This document shows positions 54,653-63,107 of a stretch of DNA of 64,000 nucleotides, piece after piece. The notes under the pieces were generated by a model. That model ran no database searches. It was not told where the DNA came from and saw only the letters and a program-made list of their open reading frames with translations. This DNA comes from Niallia circulans. GTDB lineage: Bacteria > Bacillota > Bacilli > Bacillales > Cytobacillaceae. Position 1 is the stretch's first letter. The number at the start of each line of letters is the position of its first letter. Position numbers and translations under genes: made by a program. The DNA lies in NCBI RefSeq assembly GCF_007273535.1, contig NZ_RIBP01000001.1, positions 434,001 through 498,000 of the forward strand, read 5' to 3'.

Positions 54653-54883
54653 TTGGTTAGCATATTAAGAATAATCTTTAGTTTGAGTGCAGCATCTTTA
54701 GCGATTTATGGTCTTATAACAGATAATACGGATTTAATGCCATTAACATTCGGCTTCTTAGGATTAACATTTATCATAATGGGAATATCCGAGTGGAAAA
54801 AAACGAACAAGGGTAAGACAGCATTACTTTTTGCCACAGCTTGCTTCGTTCTTTATGTTTCTATTTCTTCTTCCTTATACTAA
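54653..54883 (+). CDS. DUF3953-like small membrane protein
   Basis: 76 residues. Three short helices with FGFLGLTFIIMGISEWKK between the second and third, matching the DUF3953 group of Bacillus (B. subtilis YczI type). Start TTG, with GGGAG about ten bases before it. Function unknown. Confidence 0.65.
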   Translation: MVSILRIIFSLSAASLAIYGLITDNTDLMPLTFGFLGLTFIIMGISEWKKTNKGKTALLFATACFVLYVSISSSLY

Positions 54884-54920
54884 TAAATATACTCTGAGTA
54901 ATACTTGGGAGGATAGCTAA

Positions 54921-55430
54921 ATGGAGAACTGGTTTAAATTATCTTCAAAGGAAGACAACAAAGCATGGGAGAAACTCTATAAGGAATTCAGGTATAACCC
55001 AAGTATGACTTCATTTCCTGCCTTTAAAATCCCTTGTCCGTATATCAAATATAATATTTCCTCCTACTTAAATTGGACAGAAGATATGGAAACTTTTGAT
55101 GAGATATATGATGACTTAGAGCTTAAGTCGCTGCATGCCTTTCAGGCACTTGTACATAAGGGGGAATATATGTATGCATTAGACTGGCAGCACCCCTCTT
55201 ATTGGATAAATCCCCATTTAGAATTTCCTAAATCAGAGTTCGATGAGTGGATTGTACCTATATTTCCAAATGGAGATTATTACTTTTTTATTCAGAAAGA
55301 GTTTGAGTGGGGATTGCTGGGACATCCATGGGAAGAGACTATAACTATTTTTGGAAAGGAATTAATAGAACAATTCAATATGCATCAACCAAGGATGCTG
55401 CATCATATAGTTGACCAAGTAGAGGAGTGA
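54921..55430 (+). CDS. DUF2716 protein
   Basis: 169 residues, soluble, very rich in Trp and Tyr. The segment EYMYALDWQHPSYWINP, the phrase FPNGDYYFFIQKEFEWGLLG and GHPWEETITIFG are typical of DUF2716, a family common in Bacillus accessory regions and often beside SMI1-like or immunity genes. TTGGGAGG lies ahead of the ATG. Its stop overlaps a GTG codon that may start the next reading frame. Confidence 0.75.
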   Translation: MENWFKLSSKEDNKAWEKLYKEFRYNPSMTSFPAFKIPCPYIKYNISSYLNWTEDMETFDEIYDDLELKSLHAFQALVHKGEYMYALDWQHPSYWINPHLEFPKSEFDEWIVPIFPNGDYYFFIQKEFEWGLLGHPWEETITIFGKELIEQFNMHQPRMLHHIVDQVEE

Positions 55431-55472
55431 GTATTATAACACCTTCAGATAAAGAGTTTGCTTTAGTGTGCT

Positions 55473-55928
55473 TTGAAAAAAATATTTATAGGCAGCAGCT
55501 TAGATGGGAGGAAATTTGGTGTTGGCCCTAGAGCAACATTCATATACTTTATTCATTATTCCGATAAAGAACCAGATAAATTATGGATCAATATTGAAGT
55601 AAACAAGTTTGCTGTATTAAATAGTAATTCAAAGAGTGGATTAGGGGTATATGAAAATATGAAGGAGCTAAGTGAAGAGGAAGCGATTAACACGATCTTA
55701 GAAATTCGGAGAGAACAGATTATTGATATTTATTTGGGAGAGAAATCACCATCTTTAATGCTATCCTTTAAATCAGGAAAATGTCTATATATCAACGGAT
55801 ATGATGAAAATTATGAATGTTGGCAAGCTGGTGATGGGGAAGGCTACACTGGGGATGACTGGTTAATTGTTGCAGTTCCGGGAAATGATATTGCAATTTG
55901 GACACCCGACGATTTTGAACTAAATTAA
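55473..55928 (+). CDS. Hypothetical protein, probably N-terminally split by an A7-tract frameshift
   Basis: 151 residues by the longest frame, beginning with TTG without a ribosome binding site. A better N-terminus lies in the preceding frame: GTG 55427, overlapping the DUF2716 stop (GTGA), encodes SIITPSDKEFALVCFEK up to a run of seven As at 55476-55482. Loss of one A joins the frames. The main domain (SSLDGRKFGVGPRATFIYFI, YDENYECWQAGDGEGYTGDD) is soluble and unrecognised. It could be a damaged gene, a phase-variable tract or a sequencing error. Confidence 0.55.
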   Translation: MKKIFIGSSLDGRKFGVGPRATFIYFIHYSDKEPDKLWINIEVNKFAVLNSNSKSGLGVYENMKELSEEEAINTILEIRREQIIDIYLGEKSPSLMLSFKSGKCLYINGYDENYECWQAGDGEGYTGDDWLIVAVPGNDIAIWTPDDFELN

Positions 55929-56046
55929 ATTAACTAAGGGTCAATAAAGTTTAAATTATTAATCACAATCTCTGTAACAAGCGTAAATAATCTTGAATAG
56001 TTAGGGCAAAATACTTGTAAATTAAGTGATACTGGAGGTATATGCT

Positions 56047-57039
56047 TTGACTAAGAAGGAAAGATTAACGTCTTCTGAAATTACAGGATTGTGGACACAA
56101 TATATTCAAAATACGATGTCGACTTGTATTAGTAAACATGTATTAGCGACAGCAAAAGACCCAGATATTCTTTCTCTTTTTAAATTTACTTTGAAACTAT
56201 CTGAAAAGCATTTGCAGATGGTAACAGAATTTTTTAACACCGAGAATATGGCAGCACCAATAGGATTCACAGAAAATGATGTTAATCTAAATGCACCTTC
56301 TTTATTTTCTGACAATTTTTGGTTGATTTATATCCATGATATGACCTTGCATGGGTTGTCAGGCTATTCCATTTCATTTAGTACAAGTGCGAGAAAAGAT
56401 GTAAGAGATCATTTTTATGAATGTAATACCGATACGATGGATCTTTATAACAAATCAATTGAACTGCTTTTATCAAAAGATATTTATCAGCGCTCGCCTT
56501 ATTTTTCTATGAATCAAGGCGGGAAATCACCAACTCAATTTTCGTATATTATGGATTCCTTTGGCGATAAAAGACCATTAAACACAATGGAAGCGGGAAA
56601 TATTTATTTTAACCTAAAGAAAAGCATCGTAACGAAAACGTTAATTAATGGCTTTAAACAGGTCATGCAGGATAAAGAAATTCTGCATTTTATGGAGCAG
56701 TGCTCGGATACAATCCATAAAAATATTGGTGTTTTCTCCAAATTATTTGAAGAAGAAAATCTTCATGCACCAAGCCTGTTAGATGGAGAAACAACACAGT
56801 CAGTTGTAGCACCCTTTTCAGAAAAATTAATGACCTTTCATGTAGGATTTTTGTTTCACTTAGCAGCGACGTATTACACAACTGCCATGATAACAAGCAT
56901 GAGACTTGACGTACTTGGTCACTGTGATGCGGCAATGCTAAGAGATCTTAAAATTATCGCATTCTTCGGGAAATTAATGGTCAAAAAAGGCTGGATTGAG
57001 AAGTTACCAGAGGCAGATGATCGCAAAGAACTAAGTTGA
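56047..57039 (+). CDS. DUF3231 protein (tandem ferritin-like repeats)
   Basis: 330 residues made of two similar halves of about 165 residues. Both halves have an all-helical pattern with a conserved FTENDVNLNAPSLFSDNF / DGETTQSVVAPFSEKL block. DUF3231 proteins of spore-formers resemble CotF-like or ferritin-like bundles, and a spore or stress role is suspected but unproved. TTG 56047 follows GGAGG at eight bases; the GTG seven codons earlier spans that site and is unlikely. A terminator follows. Confidence 0.82.
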   Translation: MTKKERLTSSEITGLWTQYIQNTMSTCISKHVLATAKDPDILSLFKFTLKLSEKHLQMVTEFFNTENMAAPIGFTENDVNLNAPSLFSDNFWLIYIHDMTLHGLSGYSISFSTSARKDVRDHFYECNTDTMDLYNKSIELLLSKDIYQRSPYFSMNQGGKSPTQFSYIMDSFGDKRPLNTMEAGNIYFNLKKSIVTKTLINGFKQVMQDKEILHFMEQCSDTIHKNIGVFSKLFEEENLHAPSLLDGETTQSVVAPFSEKLMTFHVGFLFHLAATYYTTAMITSMRLDVLGHCDAAMLRDLKIIAFFGKLMVKKGWIEKLPEADDRKELS

Positions 57040-57075
57040 GCAGCGTTTCAAGAAAAAGCGGTACAAGAGTATTTT

Positions 57076-57112
57076 AACTGAACTATTTTTTTGATGAATA
57101 GTTCAGTTTTGT
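57076..57112 (+). terminator. Terminator after DUF3231 gene
   Basis: AACTGAACTATT pairs perfectly with AATAGTTCAGTT around TTTTTGATG, then TTGTTTTATTT. The GAACTATT arm recurs at 2671 and 42468. Confidence 0.85.
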
Positions 57113-57259
57113 TTTATTTGGTGCAGCCTGTTAATTATGTCTTAACAAAAAGGGTGAATTGTAAAAAAAATACATAATATGGAATAATTAAATGCAGTAT
57201 AGTAAATATAAGAAACTTCAAAAGCTTCCATAGAATGTAATCGAGATAAGGAGCAGGAT

Positions 57260-57460
57260 ATGATAAAAAAACTCAATTTAACCACAGCGTTAATAATGAT
57301 TATCCTCATCACATTATTCTTATTGGCTTCTAAAGTATATTTTAATACGAAGGAAATAACTACAGCCAGTGAGTCTTGTTATGAAAATGGCGGTAATCCA
57401 AGTGTGGAAAGTACCTTTCTTACGTTAGGGTATTCATTTACATGCTCCAGCGACAAGTGA
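57260..57460 (+). CDS. Small secreted or membrane peptide, 66 residues
   Basis: One N-terminal helix (TTALIMIILITLFLLASKVY) and a short outer part with two Cys (ESCYENGGNPSVES and YSFTCSSDK), which could form a disulfide. AAGGAGCAGG precedes the ATG. Similar short proteins occur in Bacillus but are unassigned. Confidence 0.6.
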   Translation: MIKKLNLTTALIMIILITLFLLASKVYFNTKEITTASESCYENGGNPSVESTFLTLGYSFTCSSDK

Positions 57461-57473
57461 TGAGAGAGATTCT

Positions 57474-57698
57474 ATGAAAATAGAAGAAGTAGATGATTTA
57501 GTAATTATAGATGGCTTTGAGGTTGATGGCTTTATTGATACGGAACAGCGATGCTTAAACTGTAAGTTCCACTTAGTGTATTATGAAGAATTTGATGCAT
57601 ATTTTTGTCCTTATTGTAACGTATGGAAAGAAGGGAAATGCAGTGATCCGGAATGCTGCTATTGTCCTAAACGTCCAGATACTCCGTTGCCTGTTTAA
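57474..57698 (+). CDS. Small Cys-rich zinc-ribbon-like protein, 74 residues
   Basis: Cys pairs RCLNCKF and FCPYCNVW, 17 residues apart, form a likely zinc ribbon. A third cluster, KCSDPECCYCPKRP, could hold another metal. No DNA-binding context is evident. GAGAGATT is upstream of the ATG. It lies 14 bp after the small membrane peptide gene, so the two probably share a transcript. Confidence 0.65.
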   Translation: MKIEEVDDLVIIDGFEVDGFIDTEQRCLNCKFHLVYYEEFDAYFCPYCNVWKEGKCSDPECCYCPKRPDTPLPV

Positions 57699-57731
57699 AA
57701 GCGTATTCATTATGTTCGGTAGGTGGATATT

Positions 57732-58334
57732 ATGTATGAGCGAGATATACAAGACTATGATTCTTTAAGAAACAGGGTAGAAAGTTTGAGGAAAAAATCT
57801 AGAAATCAGTCCACATTTTTGATTGGTATTGATGGGTGTGGGGGTTCTGGTAAAAGCACATTTGCACAGAAACTAAGAGATGATTTCTGTGATGTTACCA
57901 TTGTTCATATGGATGATTTTTATCTTCCTACCTCATTAATAACAAATTCAGAACCTGCGCAAAAGTCTATAGGTGCTGACTTTGATTGGAGACGGCTATT
58001 AAAGGAAGTTATAAATCCCTTAAGCAAGGAGACAGCTGGATATTATCAAAGATATGATTGGGCAACAGATAAATTAGCTGAATGGCATGCTGTTCCAATC
58101 GGTGGAATTGTTGTAATTGAGGGAGTTTATACACTGCGAACCGAATTAGTAGCTTTATATGATGTTACAGTATGGTTAGATTGTCCAAGAGAAATGCGCT
58201 TGACACGAGGGATAGAAAGAGATGGCGAAGACGCACGAACAACATGGGAAAAAAACTGGATGATTGCTGAGGATATGTATGTCAAAGCACATCAACCTGT
58301 TAACAGGGCAGACTTTATTATTCGCGGATATTAA
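57732..58334 (+). CDS. Uridine-kinase-like P-loop nucleoside kinase
   Basis: 200 residues. Walker A is GIDGCGGSGKST (about 30-41). VHMDDFYLP is the substrate-binding DD motif of uridine kinase and phosphoribulokinase relatives. TVWLDCPREMRLTRGIERDG holds the lid Arg residues. It resembles the UMP-kinase-like proteins of Bacillus rather than Udk itself. AGGTGG precedes ATG 57732. A perfect terminator follows, shared with the convergent VOC gene. Confidence 0.8.
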   Translation: MYERDIQDYDSLRNRVESLRKKSRNQSTFLIGIDGCGGSGKSTFAQKLRDDFCDVTIVHMDDFYLPTSLITNSEPAQKSIGADFDWRRLLKEVINPLSKETAGYYQRYDWATDKLAEWHAVPIGGIVVIEGVYTLRTELVALYDVTVWLDCPREMRLTRGIERDGEDARTTWEKNWMIAEDMYVKAHQPVNRADFIIRGY

Positions 58335-58335
58335 T

Positions 58336-58375
58336 ACAAAAGAAGCCTTTGAAAATATCCAAAGGCTTCTTTTGT
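58336..58375. terminator. Bidirectional terminator
   Basis: ACAAAAGAAGCCTTTG and CAAAGGCTTCTTTTGT form a perfect 16-bp stem around eight bases. Confidence 0.92.
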
Positions 58376-58821
58376 TATAATCTATCATCAAACATTAACT
58401 GAATTTGAATTCCAAATGGGTCTTCAATAACCCCATATGCCTTACTAAAAATGTTATTAGACAGGGGAAGAATGACTTTAACGCGATTATCAGAGGTTAA
58501 GCTTTTATAAAATTGTTCAATTTCTGTTTGATCAGCACTTTGAATACACAGTGAGATATTGTTACCAACAGTATAGGCTTCGCTCGTGTTCATCGTTTCT
58601 TCTGCAATCATAAGCTTCGTTATTCCTAGCTGAAGGACAGAGTGAGCAATATAATTTTTATTTTCTTCTGTAATTTTCATGGAAGAGTCACGCTTTGCCA
58701 TGTCCTGATACGACACAAGCATTAACTCCTTTGCATTAAAATGTGTTTTATAAAACTCAATTGCTTCTTTCGCTTTTCCATTCATTGATAAGAAAATGGC
58801 TGCTTCAAGGGTAGTATTCAT
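58375..58821 (-). CDS. VOC/glyoxalase-like (PhnB-type) protein
   Basis: 148 residues with the paired beta-alpha-beta-beta-beta halves of the VOC superfamily. AIFLSMNGKAKEAIEFYKTH is the opening typical of PhnB/YjdN-like proteins, and GVIEDPFGIQIQLMF the closing one with a metal-ligand-like position. The substrate is unknown. I use ATG 58821, because GAAGGAG lies nine bases ahead; the upstream in-frame ATG would overlap that site. It is divergent from a WYL regulator gene that may control it. Confidence 0.82.
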   Translation of the reverse strand: MNTTLEAAIFLSMNGKAKEAIEFYKTHFNAKELMLVSYQDMAKRDSSMKITEENKNYIAHSVLQLGITKLMIAEETMNTSEAYTVGNNISLCIQSADQTEIEQFYKSLTSDNRVKVILPLSNNIFSKAYGVIEDPFGIQIQLMFDDRL

Positions 58822-58915
58822 ATTATCAATCTCCTTCATTCATTTGATATCCGCTAACAAGTCTTATTATAATGAATAAAGGTATCAACTAATGACACCT
58901 TTAAAGGAGCTTAAA

Positions 58916-59857
58916 ATGAAAAAATCAGAAAGATTAAACGACATGATACGGTACATAAACAATCGAGAATTCTTCAACTTACAGGATCTTATGGATGAAT
59001 ATAATATTTCCAAAAGCACAGCTCTGCGTGATTTAAGCTCTCTAGAACAATTAGGAATGCCCATTTTTGCAGAACATGGCAGATATGGTAGGTATGGAAT
59101 ATTAAAAAACAGATTATTATCGCCTATTCATTTTACAGTGGATGAAATATACGCATTATATTTTGCGATGCTTACACTTGATTCCTATCAATCAACACCA
59201 TTTCATGTAAGTATCCAAAAGCTCAATGAGAAGTTTGAAAATTGTCTTCCACCAAAGCAAATAGAGCACATACACCAAATGAAAAAAGTTCTCCAGCTTG
59301 AAGTGAATTTGCATCATTATGTTAGTCATTTTCTTGACAGGATTTTATTAAGTATTCTCGAGGAAAGCAGTTGTAGGATTTTACATCAAAAGACTGGTGT
59401 TGAAAAAAGTTATTTTATCCAATTCTTTAAGATTTCCGCTAAGTTTGGTCAATGGTATGCCACAGGTGTTGAGCTTGAAACAAAAACATTTAGAGTATTT
59501 CGCTGTGACCGAATCACGTATATAGAAGAAAGGGAGACAAAATCGAATTTTTCTTTAGAGGATCTCCTGCAGCGTTCGATGCAAATAAAACGTGCAGAGA
59601 ATAGCATTGATTTTGAGGTGGAAATTGCTGTGCATGCAATAGATATTTTTTATAAAGAAAATTATCCTTCCATGTCAATTGAAATTGGAGACAAAACAGT
59701 GATAAAAGGCTTTTATAATCGAGGAGAAGAGGAGTTTATTACTGATTATCTAATGCGATATGGCAGCAATATAAAAGCAATTAAACCAGCATCGTTAAAG
59801 CAGCGAATACAAGACAAACTTGTGAAGCTTCAGACACATCTTGAACAAATGTCTTAA
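58916..59857 (+). CDS. HTH_11/WYL-domain transcriptional regulator (YafY-like)
   Basis: 313 residues. The winged HTH lies at 1-60 (RLNDMIRYINNREFFNLQDL, then YNISKSTALRDLSSLEQLG). The WYL domain lies at about 135-215 (GQWYATGVELETKTFRVFRC), followed by the WCX C-terminal extension. WYL proteins bind nucleic acid ends or ligands and often control neighbouring genes. Here the divergent VOC gene is the best candidate. ATG 58916 follows AAAGGAG; the first in-frame ATG (58892) has no site. Confidence 0.88.
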   Translation: MKKSERLNDMIRYINNREFFNLQDLMDEYNISKSTALRDLSSLEQLGMPIFAEHGRYGRYGILKNRLLSPIHFTVDEIYALYFAMLTLDSYQSTPFHVSIQKLNEKFENCLPPKQIEHIHQMKKVLQLEVNLHHYVSHFLDRILLSILEESSCRILHQKTGVEKSYFIQFFKISAKFGQWYATGVELETKTFRVFRCDRITYIEERETKSNFSLEDLLQRSMQIKRAENSIDFEVEIAVHAIDIFYKENYPSMSIEIGDKTVIKGFYNRGEEEFITDYLMRYGSNIKAIKPASLKQRIQDKLVKLQTHLEQMS

Positions 59858-59900
59858 GTCGTGCACAAGAGAATATATTGTATGGTCAGGGGGGGAGCTT

Positions 59901-60101
59901 TTGAAAAAGCAATTTGTAATCGGTATTATATTAATATTATTAAGTACACCATTAGGTTATATGTCTCTAAATTTATTGTATGCTAATCAAAACTTGGGTG
60001 CTGGTGAATTAAAGCCAATCTTAAATGGATTTATATATTCATATATGATTAGCGGGATATTAATTTTCAGCCTTGGTATTTTCAATAAAATGAAGAATTA
60101 A
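59901..60101 (+). CDS. Small membrane protein, 66 residues
   Basis: Two helices (FVIGIILILLSTPLGYMSLN and YSYMISGILIFSLGIFNK) linked by a short loop. The start is TTG 59901, just after CAGGGGGGGAG. Function unknown. It overlaps no other gene and is closed by a hairpin. Confidence 0.5.
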   Translation: MKKQFVIGIILILLSTPLGYMSLNLLYANQNLGAGELKPILNGFIYSYMISGILIFSLGIFNKMKN

Positions 60102-60108
60102 CAATAAA

Positions 60109-60136
60109 GGTTGCCGGGCGGGCAGCCTATTTTTTA
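60109..60136 (+). terminator. Terminator of the small membrane gene
   Basis: GGTTGCC GGGCG GGCAGCC followed by TATTTTTTAT (one wobble). Confidence 0.75.
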
Positions 60137-60339
60137 TGAATGCAAGTTGTTGGTTGAAAGAGCCCAGGTCATATTCCTTCATTCTGCAAAGCGCTTAATG
60201 ATGATAAGTTTTTTATTTGGGTAGAACCTGTTTACTTCATGATGTTAAAATCAACGTTATTTTAAATGGAAACGATTACACTTTTAGTACCTTCTACATA
60301 TCATATATTAGATAATCAAGTTATGTTAGGAGGATCTTT

Positions 60340-60417
60340 ATGTTGTTTGAAATACTTCCTACTTGGATTTGGATATTATTTTATCTTTTTATCGTATTAA
60401 CAATGGGTCACAACTAA
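60340..60417 (+). CDS. 25-residue membrane micropeptide
   Basis: ATG preceded by TTAGGAGGATCTTT, an ideal ribosome binding site at the right distance. The product MLFEILPTWIWILFYLFIVL, ending TMGHN, is one hydrophobic helix with a Trp-rich start. A good hairpin terminator follows 50 bp later. The site and terminator support a real small gene. Without relatives to compare, a toxin-like or membrane-regulator role is only possible. Confidence 0.55.
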   Translation: MLFEILPTWIWILFYLFIVLTMGHN

Positions 60418-60465
60418 TAAGGACGAGCATTTATTGCGGTAAGAATTATTGTATGTGTTTAAATC

Positions 60466-60495
60466 GAATGGGAGATGAGACAGCATCTTCCATTC
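60466..60495 (+). terminator. Terminator after micropeptide gene
   Basis: GAATGGGAGATG pairs with CATCTTCCATTC (one wobble) around AGACAG; TGTTTGT follows. Confidence 0.7.
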
Positions 60496-60599
60496 TGTTT
60501 GTACAATAAGAAATATTTATAGTATTATTTTCCACTTGTGCAGGGATTCAAAATTAAAAATAGAATATTCTCCTTTAATGATAATTGGGAGGGAGCAGT

Positions 60600-61151
60600 A
60601 TGCAGCTTTTGGGCTTTAATAGAACAATAAGGGTGTTATTTTACTGTTTTCTTGTTGTTTTAATCTTTGGCATTATTAGTCTCTTTATAGCAAATTCTAT
60701 TACAAATAATTATCGTAAATCTCGAGAAGAACTTGTCGGCCAAATTGAAAATGATAAACAACTTTCGCAAAGCGATTTTCGGGAAATGGGGTATTCTATT
60801 CAGGCGATAAACGAAAAGTTTCATTCATTTGAAAGTGTTGCTATTTATCAGGAAAGCGATAATCGTGCCCTTAGCTATTATGACATGGATGTAAAAGAAG
60901 CAGCTTATGTGTTTCCAAGTGAATTAAACCAAAACGATTGGATGAATGAATTATTTATAGGTGCAGAAGGCTTTGAAGCAGGAAACTTTTTCATTGTGCA
61001 TCGCGATTTTATTGACTGGTATTATGTATTTCCTTTTTGTTTGTTTAGTATTAGTGGCGTTTTATTTTTACTTTGGCTTATCCTACAGGTAAAGCATGTT
61101 TACACAGGCAGGATAATGAAAATTAATTTATCATATAAACTAGTGAAATAA
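60600..61151 (+). CDS. Hypothetical membrane protein, 183 residues
   Basis: A helix at about 11-32, an outer domain of about 110 residues (acidic, with DREMGYSIQAINEKF-like sequence) and a second helix near 145-165. The topology resembles small sensor or accessory domains, but nothing names it. ATG 60600 follows GGGAGGGAGC. It is convergent with the next gene over a short hairpin. Confidence 0.55.
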   Translation: MQLLGFNRTIRVLFYCFLVVLIFGIISLFIANSITNNYRKSREELVGQIENDKQLSQSDFREMGYSIQAINEKFHSFESVAIYQESDNRALSYYDMDVKEAAYVFPSELNQNDWMNELFIGAEGFEAGNFFIVHRDFIDWYYVFPFCLFSISGVLFLLWLILQVKHVYTGRIMKINLSYKLVK

Positions 61152-61153
61152 AA

Positions 61154-61175
61154 AACAGAGATTAAAATCCCTGTT
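61154..61175. terminator. Short bidirectional hairpin
   Basis: AACAGAGAT and ATCCCTGTT pair with one mismatch around TAAA, between convergent genes. Confidence 0.6.
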
Positions 61176-61662
61176 ACGAATAACTCTGCTTTTCAGGTGT
61201 TAATTTCAATATCAGATACCGGACTATAAAACCAATCCCTACGCCAGGTACTACAAACATCATTGGCATAAATACCGGTCCTAATGTGTGGCCAAAGAGT
61301 TTAATTTTACTAGAATAAATAAGGCCAAGTGTTACAAAAGCAGCGGCGGATAGGAAGGGAAGAAAGGACAACTCTTCACTAGCAGGCATTTCATATTGAT
61401 ATGCATCCCACATAGCAAAAAAATACAAACAAGCATAAAATAATAACCATTGATAATTAATAACTTCTTCCGCTTTTGCAAATTCTCCTAAGTAGCTGTA
61501 CATAATGGCAGTATTAAAATGACTGTAGACATTTATCAGGATTTCAGTTAGGACATATAAAGTTCCTTTATAATATTGACCAGTTAATAATTGGCTAAAT
61601 CCGGGCAGAGCAATACTCCACATGACTGCCTGGAATTTCCCTATTTTTTTCAATAACTCCAC
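61174..61662 (-). CDS. Polytopic membrane protein, 162 residues
   Basis: Four or five helices. The opening LPGFSQLLTGQYYKGTLYVL resembles the Gly-Tyr-rich start of TM2/DUF5683 membrane proteins. Function unknown. AAGGCGGTGGAG precedes the ATG. It stands alone on the minus strand, 100 bp from the saccharopine-dehydrogenase-like gene. Confidence 0.6.
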   Translation of the reverse strand: MELLKKIGKFQAVMWSIALPGFSQLLTGQYYKGTLYVLTEILINVYSHFNTAIMYSYLGEFAKAEEVINYQWLLFYACLYFFAMWDAYQYEMPASEELSFLPFLSAAAFVTLGLIYSSKIKLFGHTLGPVFMPMMFVVPGVGIGFIVRYLILKLTPEKQSYS

Positions 61663-61763
61663 CGCCTTATAGGATTAGTTTGGTTAAATTCACCATTGTT
61701 ATTCGATGTATTTAATTTAGTTTTGGCGGTAAAGAAAAATTGGCAATAAAAACATGGAGTTTT

Positions 61764-62834
61764 TTAGTCGCTAGATATTTCCCAGACAATATCTGGTTTT
61801 ATTGCCTCATAAACAGACGTCCAATCAGCTATTTCTTCTAAATGGAATACTCCTTTGCGGTTATTGAATTCATACATATATTTTGCCGCCCATGTTGTCA
61901 CATAGGCAGTTATTTTGGCTTCTTCTTGCCCAGAAAGATCTGTTTCTAAAACAACTTCTTTACCAGCTTTTATACCTTTGCCTCTTATTTTGACATGGAA
62001 CATCGGTTCACCGATGCTCACCCGTTTGAACATGTTTGTTGTCCATTTATCTGGAAGAAAACGAATAAGTCCAAGTCTTTTCATAATGGAAAAGCTCCCT
62101 GTCGCTAATCGTGAATCAAAGCACAGAAAAGTGCTGACAGGATCTACATTAATTGTTTTAGGCAATACATGCTGATCTGCAAAGTTAAAGGGGTAAGCCT
62201 TTCTAAAGCCAAGCTTTTTGCCAAAATAGGCTGTCTCCTTGCCGACAAAGCTCTTTTTTAGTATTCGCCGTCCATTTTCCCATTTGTGAAAGTCTGTTTT
62301 TACTTGTTGGATCGTCCATTCTATTGCAGCATGTCCATGTGTATCACCTAAACCAAGCATTAAAAAGATATCAATACTATCAGTTGTGTCCATCTTGTCT
62401 GCAACCCATTTGGCGAGTAAATTTGTCACACCTGGATTAAGACCAACACTCAAAAGAGCTGCGCCATTTGATTGAACAACTGATTGATGTAGCTCCTCCA
62501 CTTTTTGCAAAAAGGTATAAGAAGCAGATATATCGATGTAATCAATGCCAGATTCAAGACAAGAGGCAGCGAAGGCCACATTTTCCTGCTCGAGGCAAAC
62601 GATTACTAGTTTTGCGGTAGCTAATATATTTGCTGGTACTGCTTGATTAATATCAAGTACCATTGCCTTGACTTCTCCATTTGTTGAAGCTGCGAACCTC
62701 TCTGCTTTTTCTTGGCTTCTGCCAGCAGCGTATACATTGCCTGGATAATAATCCGCTAATTGTTTGCAAATAAGTTTACCTACATGTCCATATCCGCCGA
62801 TTACAATAATATCTTTTTTTTCCAAATAAACCAC
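61764..62834 (-). CDS. Saccharopine-dehydrogenase-like NAD(P) oxidoreductase
   Basis: 356 residues. The N-terminal Rossmann domain has IIVIGGYGHVGKLICKQL (about 9-26), followed by AGRSQEKAERFAAS. A second domain contains SVGLNPGVTNLLAKW, the typical PGxTNL block of the saccharopine-dehydrogenase-like family. Such proteins include carboxynorspermidine synthase and many of unknown substrate. GGAGAGGC precedes a GTG start. No lysine or polyamine genes adjoin it. Confidence 0.82.
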   Translation of the reverse strand: MVYLEKKDIIVIGGYGHVGKLICKQLADYYPGNVYAAGRSQEKAERFAASTNGEVKAMVLDINQAVPANILATAKLVIVCLEQENVAFAASCLESGIDYIDISASYTFLQKVEELHQSVVQSNGAALLSVGLNPGVTNLLAKWVADKMDTTDSIDIFLMLGLGDTHGHAAIEWTIQQVKTDFHKWENGRRILKKSFVGKETAYFGKKLGFRKAYPFNFADQHVLPKTINVDPVSTFLCFDSRLATGSFSIMKRLGLIRFLPDKWTTNMFKRVSIGEPMFHVKIRGKGIKAGKEVVLETDLSGQEEAKITAYVTTWAAKYMYEFNNRKGVFHLEEIADWTSVYEAIKPDIVWEISSD

Positions 62835-63107
62835 GCCTCTCCTGCTTTAACATAATGTTGTGAATGTTTTTTAATTTGATATATAGCTAACCAAGTACAT
62901 ATTAAGTGTATAAAAACAATGATTAAAGGAGTATCCCAGATTTATGGGGTTTATTTCTAATATTTGAAAGAGAGGGAATAGGACGTGGCGGAAAGGCTGT
63001 TTTTTGAATGAATCTTTACTAGGTCAATGTTCCTTGCAATAATATACTATATGCTCTGTTATGGGGGGTGTAATATTTATGAGAATATCAAGAATGGAGT
63101 GTATCTC

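Noticed and set aside
57583..57768. 61-codon frame overlapping the zinc-ribbon gene
   Set aside because: It is an out-of-frame shadow of the Cys-rich protein and the beginning of the kinase gene.
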